Shown here in pieces: positions 40,774 through 49,867 of a stretch of DNA of 64,000 nucleotides. Position 1 is the stretch's first letter, and the number at the start of each line of letters is the position of its first letter. The translations under genes were made by a program, and so were the position numbers. The stretch spans positions 186,001-250,000 of the forward strand of contig NZ_JAUSVS010000004.1 in NCBI RefSeq assembly GCF_030814835.1, read 5' to 3'. The notes beneath the pieces are model-generated. The model saw only the letters and a program-made list of their open reading frames with translations. It had not been told where the DNA came from and did no database searches. The DNA is from Caulobacter ginsengisoli (lineage in GTDB: Bacteria; Pseudomonadota; Alphaproteobacteria; Caulobacterales; Caulobacteraceae).

Positions 40774-41463
40774 TCAGGCGACCTTACCCACATAGATGGT
40801 GCAGCTGGACGAGCCGCCGGTCAGGGGATTGTCGAAGGTCACCACCTGGGCGCTGGGATCGAGGAAAACCTGGGCCATCAGGACCATGAAATCGGCGTCC
40901 GGCCCCTCGTCCGACCACAGGGCGAACACGCCGCCGGGGGTCAGGGCGGCCCCCATGCCTTGCAGGCCCGCCGCCGAATAGAACCGGGCATGGGCCGGGT
41001 TGAGCAGGCTGCGGGGGGAGTGGTCGATGTCCAGCAGGATGACATCCAGGCTGGCGGGCTCCAGGTCGAGGGCGAAGAAGTCGCCCAGCTGGAATTTGCA
41101 ACGCGGATCGGCGCTGAGCTCGGCGCCGAGCGGGACCAGCCCTTGCCGGTGCCAGTCGACGACGGCCTCCATGGCGTCGACCACCACCACCGAGGCGGCG
41201 CGCGGATCGTCCAGGGCCGCCTTGGCCGTGTAGCCCAGCCCCAGACCGCCCACGAGAATGCGCAGCGGCCGATCCGGCGCGGCGGCCAGGCCGAGCGTCG
41301 CCAGGGCGATCTCACCGGCCGTGAACAGGCTGGACATCAGGTGCTCGTCGCCGAGCAGCACCTCATAGACGTCGGTCTCTATGGAGAGGATATGCCGCCG
41401 CCGCAGCGAGATCGGCCCCATCGGGGTCTGGCGATAGTCGATCTCTTCGAACAGCCGGCTCAT
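40774..41463 (-). CDS. Spermidine synthase-like/class I SAM-binding protein
   Basis: 229 residues. The SAM-type fold reads ILVGGLGLGYTAKAAL (motif I), VVVVDAMEAVVDWH (post-I), and LDVILLDIDHSPRSLL. LDIDHSPRSLL corresponds to the aminopropyl/SAM motif region of spermidine synthase-like proteins (COG4262/COG0421). EVLLGDEHLMSSLFT at the start mirrors the Gly-Asp-Glu region of the same family. It may be an aminopropyltransferase relative rather than a methyltransferase. Precise activity is unknown. Confidence 0.75.
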   Translation of the reverse strand: MSRLFEEIDYRQTPMGPISLRRRHILSIETDVYEVLLGDEHLMSSLFTAGEIALATLGLAAAPDRPLRILVGGLGLGYTAKAALDDPRAASVVVVDAMEAVVDWHRQGLVPLGAELSADPRCKFQLGDFFALDLEPASLDVILLDIDHSPRSLLNPAHARFYSAAGLQGMGAALTPGGVFALWSDEGPDADFMVLMAQVFLDPSAQVVTFDNPLTGGSSSCTIYVGKVA

Positions 41464-41561
41464 GGGCCAGCCTAGGCCGAATTTCAGGGGGCGCCTAATC
41501 CGAGGGACCGTGCGTGCGGCCGCCCACGCCCAGTCCTATCGGCTGGCGCGGCAGCGGCGTT

Positions 41562-41650
41562 ATTTCGGTGACAGTTTACTTTATTCGCTCCCGTGGCTCG
41601 CTGGCCGCCGGAGGGGGCTCAGGGCGAATAAAGTAAACTGTCACCGAAAT
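41562..41650. mobile_element. Perfect 27-bp inverted repeat element (MITE/REPIN-like, 89 bp)
   Basis: The left arm at 41562-41588 begins ATTTCGGTGACAGTTTACTT and the right arm at 41624-41650 is its exact complement (ending AAACTGTCACCGAAAT), with a 35-base loop. It is far more AT-rich than its surroundings. The words GTGACAGTTTACTT I recall from repeats linked to RAYT-type transposases in other proteobacteria. No transposase is nearby, so it would be non-autonomous. No target duplication is seen in the flanks. It lies in the 202-base gap between two genes. Confidence 0.7.
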
Positions 41651-41665
41651 TGCTGGCTCTTCCGA

Positions 41666-42028
41666 TCACGCCATCTGGGCCGGGTCGTAGAAGAACCGCT
41701 CCTCGACGATCCGTTCGCCCTCCCAGCGTTGCCAGGCTACCTCCTCCAGCGTCCGGGTCTTCCCATCGATACCGGCGAAGGTCCAATGCCACTGGGCCGC
41801 GACATGGTCGCCGTCGTGCAGGACCGGGCCGACCAGGCGGCCGACCACCGAATGGGAGCGGGTCAGGCTCTTGCGTTCGTGCTCGATCAGGTTGGCCAGG
41901 CCAACCCGGGGCGGGGCGAGGTTTTCGCGCATGGTGGCGTGGTCGGCGTAGAAGGCCTCCATGGCCTCGACGAAGCGGCCGGCTTCGACTTCGGCAATGA
42001 AGGCCTTGAGGGTAGCGGGGCTGGGCAT
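41666..42028 (-). CDS. SnoaL-like/NTF2-fold protein
   Basis: 120 residues from the ATG (MPSPATLKAF) preceded by TTTGGAG. The polyketide-cyclase-like cone is suggested by FVEAMEAFYADHATMRENLA, VGRLVGPVLHDGDHVAAQW and TLEEVAWQRWEGERIVEERF, ending FYDPAQ as in SnoaL-2 families. The fold serves many small-molecule functions, so no specific activity is given. It is divergent from the TetR gene across two palindromic operators, so it is the likely regulated target. Confidence 0.75.
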   Translation of the reverse strand: MPSPATLKAFIAEVEAGRFVEAMEAFYADHATMRENLAPPRVGLANLIEHERKSLTRSHSVVGRLVGPVLHDGDHVAAQWHWTFAGIDGKTRTLEEVAWQRWEGERIVEERFFYDPAQMA

Positions 42029-42038
42029 GGCGGACTCC

Positions 42039-42080
42039 AAATACCGACTTCAGGTCGGTATTTACCGGCCTTCGGTCGGT
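42039..42080. promoter_or_regulatory. Two TetR-type operators between SnoaL-like and TetR genes
   Basis: Box 1 is a perfect palindrome AAATACCGAC-TTCAG-GTCGGTATTT (42039-42063). Box 2, ACCGGC-CTTCG-GTCGGT (42064-42080), has the same ACCGAC-N5-GTCGGT plan with one mismatch. Centres are about 21 bases apart, two helical turns, so two dimers could bind the same face. They cover the 79-base region between the two divergent starts. Confidence 0.75.
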
Positions 42081-42107
42081 CTGTCCATCCTGTGCTAGGA
42101 GCAGGGC

Positions 42108-42695
42108 ATGGCGACTCAGGCGCAGAGACGGGAGGCGACGCGGGGGGCGATCCTGGCCGCGGCGGGCGCCCTGTTCGCCGACGCCGGCTTTGCCGCGACC
42201 TCGGTGGACGACATCGCCCGGGCGGCGGGGGTGGCCAAGGGGGCTGTCTATCATCACTTCCCCTCCAAGGAGGCGGTGTTCGAGGCGGTGTTCGAGGCCG
42301 CCTCGCGCAGCCTGATCGGGCCGGTGATCAAGGCGGCGATGACCGCGTCGGACGAACTGGACTCCATCGTCGTCGGGACCGAGGCCTATTTCCGCGCCTG
42401 CGCCGACCCGGCCTTCGCCCGCATCATCCTGCGCGACGGGCCCGCCGTGCTGGGCTGGCAGCGCTGGCGCGAGATCGACGCCCAGCATTTCGGCGGCATG
42501 ATCCCGGCCTCGCTCAAGTCGGCCATGCGCGATGGCTTGATGGCCGAGCAGCCGGTGGAGCCACTGGGCCGGCTGCTGGCCGGCGCGGTGACCGAGGCCG
42601 CCGTCGCCTGCGCCGCCGCCGAGGACCCGATCGCCACGGGCCTGGCCCATGTCGAGGCGCTGCGTGGCCTGTTGCAGGGGCTGCGCAAGGCCTGA
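42108..42695 (+). CDS. TetR/AcrR family transcriptional regulator
   Basis: 195 residues. The helix-turn-helix domain is ALFADAGFAATSVDDIARAA followed by GVAKGAVYHHFPSKEAVFEA. The C-terminal domain holds DPAFARIILRDGPAVLGWQRW, which places it with TetR members of the 'TetR_C_33/AcrR-like' group often sensing hydrophobic ligands. It is divergently paired with the SnoaL-like gene over two operators, so autoregulation and control of that gene are likely. Confidence 0.88.
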   Translation: MATQAQRREATRGAILAAAGALFADAGFAATSVDDIARAAGVAKGAVYHHFPSKEAVFEAVFEAASRSLIGPVIKAAMTASDELDSIVVGTEAYFRACADPAFARIILRDGPAVLGWQRWREIDAQHFGGMIPASLKSAMRDGLMAEQPVEPLGRLLAGAVTEAAVACAAAEDPIATGLAHVEALRGLLQGLRKA

Positions 42696-42851
42696 CGCCT
42701 TCCCCAGGCGGCAAGGCTCTGCTACAGCCCCCGCCATGGTCTCGATGCGGAAAATCTCGCGAATTATCCGCCCGGCGTAGAGCCGGGTTTGCTCCCGCAT
42801 GCGCCGGGTCTTTTTGAGCCCGCACCTTTTACCGAGCCGGATGATAACGCC

Positions 42852-45779
42852 ATGGCCGACGACGCAGCCCGCGACTACCGCGACACCGTCTTTCTTCCCG
42901 AAACCCCGTTCCCCATGCGGGGCGGCCTGCCCACCAAGGAGCCGGAGATCCTGGCCAAGTGGGCCGAGGCTGACCTCTACAACGCCATCCGCGCCAAGCG
43001 GCAGGCTGACGGCGCCCCGCTGTTCGTCTTCCACGACGGCCCGCCCTACGCCAACGGCCCGATCCATATCGGCCATTCGCTCAACAAGATCCTCAAGGAC
43101 TTCATCGGCCGCTCGCGGTTCGCGCTGGGCTACGACGTCGACTTCGTGCCCGGCTGGGACTGCCACGGCCTGCCGATCGAGTGGAAGATCGAGGAGGCCT
43201 ACCGCGCCAAGGGCCGGCGCAAGGACGACGTGCCGGTCGGCGAGTTCCGCGCCGAGTGCCGCGCCTATGCCGCCCACTGGATCGAGGAGCAGGGCCGCGA
43301 GTTTAGGCGCCTGGGCGTGCTGGCCGACTGGGAAAACCGCTACTCGACCATGGACTATACGAGCGAGGCGGCCATCGTCGCCGAGTTCCACCGCTTCGTG
43401 GCCTCCAACCAGCTCTACCGCGGCTCCAAGCCGGTGATGTGGAGCCCGGTCGAGCGCACCGCCCTGGCCGACGCCGAGGTCGAGTACCACGACCACAACA
43501 GCCCCACCGTCTGGGTGAAGTTCCCGGTCGTCGAAGGCCCGGACGTCGCCGACGGCGCCTCGGTGGTGATCTGGACGACCACGCCCTGGACCATCCCCGC
43601 CAACCGGGCGGTCTCCTACAATCCCGACATCGCCTATGCGGTCTATGAGGTCGAGGCGCTGGAAGAGGGGCTGGAATTCGCCCCCTGGGCCAAGGTGGGC
43701 GAGCGCTTCATCCTGGCCGAGAAGCTGGCCGCCGATGTCTTCGCCGCCGCCAAGGTGGCGAAGTTCAAGGGCGTCGACACCATCGACTGCTCGGGCATGG
43801 AGCTGGCCCATCCGCTGGCCAACCTCGACAGCTATTACGGCTTCGCCGTCCCCATGCTGTCCGGCGACCATGTCACCGACGACGCCGGCACCGGCTTTGT
43901 CCACACCGCCCCCGGCCATGGCCAGGACGACTATGTGGTCTGGCTGGCCCACGGCCATCGCGAGATCCCCGAGACGGTCGATCCGGACGGCGCCTACTAC
44001 CCGCATGTCGCCCTGTTCGCAGGCCTCAAGGTGCTGGAGACCGAGGGCAAGAAGGTCGGCAAGTTCGGCCCGGCCAATCCGGCGGTGATGGACAAGCTGA
44101 TCGAGGCCGGCAATCTGCTGGCCCGGGGGCGGCTGGAGCACAGCTATCCGCACAGCTGGCGGTCCAAGGCCCCGGTGATCTTTCGCAACACCCCGCAGTG
44201 GTTCATCCGCATGGACGAGCCGCTGGAGGACGCCGCCCACGCCGGCCGCACCCTGCGCGAAACGGCGCTGGAGGGGATCGAGTCGACCGCCTTCTATCCC
44301 GACGCCGGCCGCAACCGCATCCGCGGCATGGTCGAGAGCCGGCCCGACTGGCTGATCAGCCGGCAACGCGCCTGGGGCGCGCCGCTGGCGATGTTCGTCG
44401 ACAAGGAAACCGGTCAGCCGCTGCACGATGCGGACGTCAACGAGCGCATCGTCACCCTGATCCGGGCCGAGGGCGCCGACGCCTGGTTCACCCGGCCGTC
44501 CGGCGACTTCCTGGGCAACCACGATCCCGAGCGCTACGAAAAGATCGAGGACATCCTCGATGTCTGGTTCGACTCCGGCTCGACCCACGCTTTCACCCTG
44601 GAGAACCGCCCCAACAGCCATTGGCCGGCCGATGTCTGCCTGGAGGGCTCGGACCAGCACCGCGGCTGGTTCCAGTCCTCGCTGCTGGAGAGCTGCGGCT
44701 CGCGCGGCCGGCCCTCCTACAAGGCGCTGGTCACCCATGGCTTCACCATGGACGAGCAGGGCCAGAAGATGTCCAAGTCGATCGGCAACACGATCGAGCC
44801 CCAGACCATCATCAAGGAGAGCGGGGCCGAGATTCTGCGCCTCTGGGCCGCGGTGGTCGACTATTCCGAGGACCAGCGGATCGGCAAGACCATCCTGGCC
44901 ACCACCACCGACGCGTACCGCAAGCTTAGAAATACGGTTCGATATCTGCTGGGCGCCCTGGCCGATTTCGATGACGCCGAGCGGGTGGCCTTCGCCGACA
45001 TGCCGGCCCTGGAGCGGCATATCCTGCACCGCCTGGCGGTGCTGGATGTCCAGGTGCGCCACGCCTACGAGACCTACGCCTTCCAGGAGGCGCTCAAGCC
45101 CATCCTCGACTTCTGCCAGGCGGATCTGTCGACCTTCTTCTTCGACGTGCGCAAGGATTGCCTCTATTGCGACCGGCCTGACAGTCTAAAGCGTCGGGCC
45201 TATCGCACGGTCCTGGACCTGGTCTTCGAGCGGCTGACCATCTGGCTGGCCCCCCTGACCCCCTTTACCATGGAGGAGGCCTGGCTGACCCGCTTCCCCG
45301 AGGCCGGCTCCAACTGCCTGCGGGTGTTCCCTGAGACCCCGGCCGACTGGCGCGACGAAGCGGCGGCCGGGCGCTGGGAGAAGGTGCTGAAGGTCATCGG
45401 CGTCGTCACCGGCGCGCTGGAGATCGAGCGCCGGGAGAAGCGGATCGGCGGGGCGCTGGAGGCCGCGCCGGTCGTGCACATCGCCGACGCCGACCTGCTG
45501 GCTGCCTTCGAAGGGCTGGATCCGGCCGAGTTCTTCCGCACCAGCCAGGCCACCCTGCTGGCCGGCGAGGGGCCCGCCGGGGCCTTCCGCCAGGACGAGG
45601 TCAAGGGCGTGGCCGTTGAGCCGCATAAGGCGCAGGGGCGCAAGTGCGCGCGGTCCTGGCGCATCCTGCCGGAGGTCGGCGGCGACTCACGCTATCCCGA
45701 CCTTTCCTTGCGCGACGCCGACGCCGTGGCATGGTGGGACGCCCGCCATGCCGGCGCCGGCCAGGAGACCGTGGCTTGA
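42852..45779 (+). CDS. ileS: Isoleucyl-tRNA synthetase
   Basis: 975 residues from MADDAARDYRDTVFLPETPF; the frame opens 21 codons earlier but the second ATG fits the family. Class I signatures are HIGH in GPIHIGHSLNK (residues 72-75) and KMSKS near residue 640 (QGQKMSKSIGN). WSPVERTALADAEVEY and WTTTPWTIPANRAVSY belong to the IleRS core and editing domain. It charges tRNA-Ile. lspA overlaps its stop (TTGA), and the DUF3035 gene follows, an arrangement I know from other Caulobacterales. Confidence 0.97.
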   Translation: MADDAARDYRDTVFLPETPFPMRGGLPTKEPEILAKWAEADLYNAIRAKRQADGAPLFVFHDGPPYANGPIHIGHSLNKILKDFIGRSRFALGYDVDFVPGWDCHGLPIEWKIEEAYRAKGRRKDDVPVGEFRAECRAYAAHWIEEQGREFRRLGVLADWENRYSTMDYTSEAAIVAEFHRFVASNQLYRGSKPVMWSPVERTALADAEVEYHDHNSPTVWVKFPVVEGPDVADGASVVIWTTTPWTIPANRAVSYNPDIAYAVYEVEALEEGLEFAPWAKVGERFILAEKLAADVFAAAKVAKFKGVDTIDCSGMELAHPLANLDSYYGFAVPMLSGDHVTDDAGTGFVHTAPGHGQDDYVVWLAHGHREIPETVDPDGAYYPHVALFAGLKVLETEGKKVGKFGPANPAVMDKLIEAGNLLARGRLEHSYPHSWRSKAPVIFRNTPQWFIRMDEPLEDAAHAGRTLRETALEGIESTAFYPDAGRNRIRGMVESRPDWLISRQRAWGAPLAMFVDKETGQPLHDADVNERIVTLIRAEGADAWFTRPSGDFLGNHDPERYEKIEDILDVWFDSGSTHAFTLENRPNSHWPADVCLEGSDQHRGWFQSSLLESCGSRGRPSYKALVTHGFTMDEQGQKMSKSIGNTIEPQTIIKESGAEILRLWAAVVDYSEDQRIGKTILATTTDAYRKLRNTVRYLLGALADFDDAERVAFADMPALERHILHRLAVLDVQVRHAYETYAFQEALKPILDFCQADLSTFFFDVRKDCLYCDRPDSLKRRAYRTVLDLVFERLTIWLAPLTPFTMEEAWLTRFPEAGSNCLRVFPETPADWRDEAAAGRWEKVLKVIGVVTGALEIERREKRIGGALEAAPVVHIADADLLAAFEGLDPAEFFRTSQATLLAGEGPAGAFRQDEVKGVAVEPHKAQGRKCARSWRILPEVGGDSRYPDLSLRDADAVAWWDARHAGAGQETVA

Positions 45780-46357
45780 GCGACCATTTCGACATCGATC
45801 CGACTCCGGCCGAGCCGGAGCTGCCCCATCTCTCGGAGGCCAACGCCGCCGCGGCCGCGCCCCTGCCGGAGCGCCGGCAGCTGGCCCCGGCCATCTATGC
45901 CCTGGCCCTGGCGACCATCGTGGTCGACCAGTTGGTCAAGCTGTGGATCGTCGATTCCTTCCACCTGCCGGCCCTGGGCTCGGTGCCGCTGCTGGGCCCC
46001 ATCCATCTGAGCATGGTCTGGAACAACGGCATCAGCTTTGGCCTGCTGCGCCTGGACTATCCCTGGATGCGCTGGGTGCTGGCCGGGTTCGCCCTGGCCG
46101 TCGCCGCGGTGCTGGCCAGCTGGGCCCGCAAGGTCGAGCGGCCGCTGCTGGCCGCCGCGGTCGGGCTGATCATGGGCGGGGCGCTGGGCAACTTCATCGA
46201 CCGCATCCGGCTGGGCGCGGTGGCCGATTTCATCGATGTCACCCGGCTGGGCTTTCCCTGGGTGTTCAACGTCGCCGACAGCGCGCTCAGCATCGGCATC
46301 GTGCTGCTGGTCCTGGATGCGGTGCGCAGCGAACTGGCCATGCGCCAGAAGGCCTGA
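45776..46357 (+). CDS. lspA: Lipoprotein signal peptidase (signal peptidase II)
   Basis: 193 residues from a TTG that overlaps the ileS stop (TTGA). An N-terminal cytoplasmic tail of about 38 residues precedes four transmembrane helices. The aspartyl-protease motifs are GNFIDRIRLGAVADFIDV (first catalytic Asp) and FNVADSALSIGI (second). VVDQLVKLWI is typical of TM1. It cleaves prolipoproteins after lipidation, for example the four lipoproteins in this window. The start is inferred from overlap and not otherwise fixed. Confidence 0.93.
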   Translation: MSDHFDIDPTPAEPELPHLSEANAAAAAPLPERRQLAPAIYALALATIVVDQLVKLWIVDSFHLPALGSVPLLGPIHLSMVWNNGISFGLLRLDYPWMRWVLAGFALAVAAVLASWARKVERPLLAAAVGLIMGGALGNFIDRIRLGAVADFIDVTRLGFPWVFNVADSALSIGIVLLVLDAVRSELAMRQKA

Positions 46358-46476
46358 CCAGACGCCTAAAAAGCGCCTTGCTGAAGGGCGACATTCCAGC
46401 CTGTTGGCGCCCGCGCTGGTTTGGCGTATCGAGATTGCCTGAAATTGGCCGGGGGCGGCCGCTGGAGCGTTAACTC

Positions 46477-47043
46477 ATGAAGTCCACCCACGTCATCGCC
46501 GCTGTCGCGTTGCTCGCCGCCGCCGGTCTTGGTGGTTGCCAGTCGACGTCCAAGGCGCTGGGCATGGCCAAGGTCACCCCCGACGAGTTCCGCGTGGTCA
46601 CCAAGGCGCCCCTGGTCGTGCCGCCCGACTATAGCCTGCGCCCGCCGGCGCCGGGCGAGGCCAAGCCCTCGGAATTGCAGCCCGACAGCGCCGCCCGCGC
46701 CACCGTGCTGGCCCAGGCCGACGCCGTGCAGCGTTCGGACGGCGAAAAGCTGCTGGTCGCCCGGGCCGGCGTCGACAAGTCCGACCCGCTGATCCGCTAT
46801 GTCGTCGACGACGAGTTCGGCGACATCGCCCACAAGGACAAGGGCTTCGCCGACACGGTGATGTTCTGGCGCAAGGACAAGCAGGAAACCCACCAGGCCG
46901 CCGTGGCCCAGGCCGGGGGCGGCATCGCCATGACCCCGCTCGACGCCGCCGGCGAAGAGGCCCGCCTCAAGGAACTGACCGGCGGCAAGGCCATCATCAT
47001 CACCCGCGACAAGGGCGGGTTCGTGAAGCTGCCGGGTCTCTAG
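46477..47043 (+). CDS. DUF3035 lipoprotein, BamF-like
   Basis: 188 residues. The signal MKSTHVIAAVALLAAAGLGGC ends in a lipobox (LGGC), so it is an outer-membrane lipoprotein candidate. Mature DUF3035 motifs follow: VTPDEFRVVTKAPLVVPPDY and LRPPAPGEAKPSELQPD. The APLVVPP-type motif is shared with BamC, and the Caulobacter BamF subunit has the same motif, so a role in outer-membrane protein assembly is likely. A terminator follows 31 bases after the stop. Confidence 0.8.
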   Translation: MKSTHVIAAVALLAAAGLGGCQSTSKALGMAKVTPDEFRVVTKAPLVVPPDYSLRPPAPGEAKPSELQPDSAARATVLAQADAVQRSDGEKLLVARAGVDKSDPLIRYVVDDEFGDIAHKDKGFADTVMFWRKDKQETHQAAVAQAGGGIAMTPLDAAGEEARLKELTGGKAIIITRDKGGFVKLPGL

Positions 47044-47074
47044 AACCTCGGCGCTTCGATATCGAAACGACGGC

Positions 47075-47102
47075 AAGGGCGCGGGATCATCCGCGCCCTT
47101 TT
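47075..47102 (+). terminator. Rho-independent terminator after the DUF3035 gene
   Basis: AAGGGCGCGG-GATCAT-CCGCGCCCTT, a perfect 10-bp stem followed by TT, gives TTTT at the base. It separates the ileS-lspA-DUF3035 unit from mutL. Confidence 0.75.
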
Positions 47103-47149
47103 CCGTTGGGGCCCTGGGTTCCCGCCCTGACTCGGCCTAAATAGGTCCC

Positions 47150-48976
47150 ATGCCCATCCGCCGCCTGCCCCCGGAGACCGTCAACCGCATCGCCGCCGGC
47201 GAGGTGGTCGAGCGGCCGGCCAGCGCGGTCAAGGAGCTGGTCGAGAACGCCCTGGACGCCGGGGCGACCCGGGTCGAGATCGAGGCCGACGGCGGGGGGC
47301 TGACCCGCATCCTGGTGGCCGATGACGGCCAGGGGCTGTCGGCCGACGACCTGCTGCTGGCGGTCGAGCGGCATGCGACCTCGAAACTGGCGCCGGCCGA
47401 GGACGGGACCTGGGACCTGCTGCACATCTCGACCATGGGCTTCCGCGGCGAGGCCTTGCCGTCGATCGGTTCGGTGGCGCGCCTCTCCATCTCAAGCCGC
47501 CCCAAGGCCGGCGGCAACGCCCACGCCATCCTGGTCGAGGGCGGAGCCATGGGCGAGGTCGGGCCGGCCGCCTTCGCCGGGCCGCACGGGGCGCGGGTCG
47601 AGGTGCGGGACCTGTTCTACGCCACCCCCGCCCGGCTGAAGTTCATGAAGTCCGAGCGGGCCGAGCAGATGGCCATCGCCGAGGAGGTCAAGCGCCAGGC
47701 CATGGCCCACGAGGCCGTCGCCTTCACCCTCGACATCGACGGCCGCCGGGCGTTGCGCCTGTCCGCCGAGCATCCCGGCGCCGATGGCCGCCTGGCCCGG
47801 CTGGCGGCGGTGCTGGGCCGCGAGTTCCAGGACAATGCCCTGCTGATCGACCAGGAGCGGGACGGGGTGCGGCTGACCGGGTTTGCCGGCCTGCCGACCT
47901 ATAACCGCGGCAACGCCGGCCACCAGTATCTGTTCGTCAACGGCCGGCCGGTGCGCGACCGCCTGCTGCAAGGGGCGCTGCGCGGGGCCTATGCCGACTA
48001 TCTGGCAAGGGACCGTCACCCGGCGGCGGCCCTCTATCTCGAACTCGACCCGCAGATGGTCGACGTCAACGTCCACCCGGCCAAGGCCGAGGTGCGCTTC
48101 CGCGACCCCAGCCTGGTGCGCGGCCTGATCGTCGGGGCCCTGCGCCACGCCCTGGCCGGGGCAGGCCACCGCGCCTCGACCACCGTCGCCGCCTCGGCCC
48201 TGGCGGGGTTCCGGGCGCAGAGTTTCCCGCCGCCGTCGGGGCCATCGCCCGCCGGCTTTTCCGCCTGGCAGTCCGGCGGCTGGACCCCGACCCGCAGCCA
48301 GCCGAGCTACAGCCTGCCCGGCATGGCCGAGGCCACGGCCCGGGTCGAGTACGAGACCCCCGAACCGGCTTCGGCCACGGTGATCGACCCCGTCGACTAT
48401 CCGCTCGGCGCCGCCCGGGCCCAGGTGCATGAGACCTACATCGTCGCCCAGACCCGCGACGGCATCGTCGTGGTCGACCAGCACGCCGCCCATGAGCGGC
48501 TGGTCTATGAACGGATGAAGGGCGAGATGGCCGCCGGCGGGGTGATGCGCCAGGCGTTGCTGCTGCCCGAGGTGGTCGATCTCGACCCGGCCGAGGCCGA
48601 GCGGGTGGTGGCCAAGGCCGAGGAGCTGGCGGCCCTGGGCCTGGTCATCGAGGCCTTCGGGCCGGGCGCGGTGCTGGTGCGCGAGACCCCGGCCCTGCTG
48701 GGCGACACCGATGCGGCGGGCCTGATCCGCGACATCGCCGACGACCTTTCGGAAGGCGGCGACGCCCTGGCGCTGAAGGAGCGGCTGGAGGAGGTCTGTT
48801 CGACCATGGCCTGCCATGGCTCGGTCCGGGCCGGCCGCCGCCTCACCGCCGCCGAGATGAACGCCCTGCTGCGCGAGATGGAGGTCACCCCCCATTCCGG
48901 CCAGTGCAACCACGGGCGGCCGACCTATGTCGAGCTGAAGCTGGCGGATATCGAGCGGCTGTTCGGGCGGCGCTAG
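47150..48976 (+). CDS. mutL: DNA mismatch repair protein MutL
   Basis: 608 residues. The N-terminal GHKL ATPase has [36 protein letters not shown] and [15 protein letters not shown] proline-rich linker runs over about 340-400. The C-terminal domain has the metal-dependent endonuclease motif [12 protein letters not shown] (DQHA-x2-E-x4-E) and [12 protein letters not shown] (C-x-HGRP), plus ACH. It therefore nicks DNA itself, as in bacteria lacking MutH-directed repair. Single gene, followed convergently by the MerR gene. Confidence 0.96.
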   Translation: MPIRRLPPETVNRIAAGEVVERPASAVKELVENALDAGATRVEIEADGGGLTRILVADDGQGLSADDLLLAVERHATSKLAPAEDGTWDLLHISTMGFRGEALPSIGSVARLSISSRPKAGGNAHAILVEGGAMGEVGPAAFAGPHGARVEVRDLFYATPARLKFMKSERAEQMAIAEEVKRQAMAHEAVAFTLDIDGRRALRLSAEHPGADGRLARLAAVLGREFQDNALLIDQERDGVRLTGFAGLPTYNRGNAGHQYLFVNGRPVRDRLLQGALRGAYADYLARDRHPAAALYLELDPQMVDVNVHPAKAEVRFRDPSLVRGLIVGALRHALAGAGHRASTTVAASALAGFRAQSFPPPSGPSPAGFSAWQSGGWTPTRSQPSYSLPGMAEATARVEYETPEPASATVIDPVDYPLGAARAQVHETYIVAQTRDGIVVVDQHAAHERLVYERMKGEMAAGGVMRQALLLPEVVDLDPAEAERVVAKAEELAALGLVIEAFGPGAVLVRETPALLGDTDAAGLIRDIADDLSEGGDALALKERLEEVCSTMACHGSVRAGRRLTAAEMNALLREMEVTPHSGQCNHGRPTYVELKLADIERLFGRR

Positions 48977-48979
48977 CCC

Positions 48980-49753
48980 CTACATCTCCGCCTCCGCGAA
49001 CCGCCGCATCGCCTCGGCCAGATACTCCGTCAGCCCAGGCCGCACCGCCTCGTAGCGCGCCCTGAAGTCCGGATGTTCCAGATACAGCCCGGCCAACCCA
49101 GCGAAGGCTTCCGCCGTCGGCGGCCGGTTCCAGCTGGCGGCGATCCAGTCGCGGTGGCGGCGCATCAGGGCCCGCACCGTCTCGCAATCGGCCGGCAGGC
49201 CGTCGGCCAGGGCCTTGGCCATGGCCTGCTCGATGGCGCCGGCCTCGGCCATCAGGGCCTCGAAACCGGCCTTGCCAAGACCCTTCATCTTCGTCTTGGC
49301 CGCGTCGATCCGCTCGCGCATCGGCTCGCCGTGGCGGTCGATCAGCCAAGCCTCGTATTCCGCCTGTTTCCCGGGCGCGAAGCCCGCGTAAAGGTCCTTG
49401 TCGTCCATCGTCTGCTCTCCTTCGAGGGCGGCGAGGGTGTCGTCCAGGGTCTTGAGGAGGGTGCGATAGCGCTCGGCCTTGGCCGCCAGCCGATCACGAT
49501 GCGTGCGCAGGGCGGCCAGCCGGTCGAAGCCGGGCGCGTCCAGGACCGCGGCGATCTCGCCCAGCGGCAGGTCCAGTTCACGGTGCAGCAGGATCTGCTG
49601 CAGCCGCAGCAGCTCCTCCCGCCCGTAGTAGCGATAGCCGTTCTCCCCGACGCTGGCGGGCTTGAGCAGGCCGATCTGGTCGTAATGGTGCAGCGCCCGG
49701 ACCGAAACGCCCGAAAGCCGCGCCATCTGCTTGACCGTGTAGAGCCTGCTCAC
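48980..49753 (-). CDS. MerR family regulator with TipAS-like antibiotic-binding domain
   Basis: 257 residues from GTG (VSRLYTVKQMARLSGVSVRA), preceded by GAGGA. An ATG ten codons upstream lies inside the probable -10 region and is not preferred. The winged helix (LSGVSVRALHHYDQIGLLKP, NGYRYYG) and the dimer helix are typical. The C-terminal region (YAGFAPGKQAEYEAWLIDRH) resembles the TipAS thiopeptide-binding domain, which traps multidrug ligands. A palindrome between candidate promoter hexamers suggests autoregulation, and two VOC genes follow divergently. Confidence 0.88.
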   Translation of the reverse strand: MSRLYTVKQMARLSGVSVRALHHYDQIGLLKPASVGENGYRYYGREELLRLQQILLHRELDLPLGEIAAVLDAPGFDRLAALRTHRDRLAAKAERYRTLLKTLDDTLAALEGEQTMDDKDLYAGFAPGKQAEYEAWLIDRHGEPMRERIDAAKTKMKGLGKAGFEALMAEAGAIEQAMAKALADGLPADCETVRALMRRHRDWIAASWNRPPTAEAFAGLAGLYLEHPDFRARYEAVRPGLTEYLAEAMRRFAEAEM

Positions 49754-49787
49754 ATCCGTATCCTCGCCGAATGGACGTCTCATCAGG

Positions 49788-49804
49788 CCTCACGCGGTGT
49801 GAGG
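49788..49804 (-). promoter_or_regulatory. MerR operator CCTCAC-N5-GTGAGG
   Basis: A perfect inverted repeat with 6-bp arms and spacer GCGGT. On the minus strand a TTGACC -35-like hexamer overlaps its upstream edge and a poorly conserved -10 would lie 18-19 bases further, the long spacer that MerR activators need. Transcription would then start after 49783, supporting the GTG start at 49753. Confidence 0.65.
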
Positions 49805-49867
49805 GTCAAGTGGGGTGAAACCGTGGGCGGCGCCGAGGCGTTCCGCCCCGATCAACGGGAGCTACCC

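Noticed and set aside
41619-45062. Long minus-strand open frame (over 1,100 codons) opposite ileS
   Set aside because: Its translation is a low-information Gly/Arg/Asp-rich antisense of a clearly conserved gene; long antisense frames are normal at this GC content.
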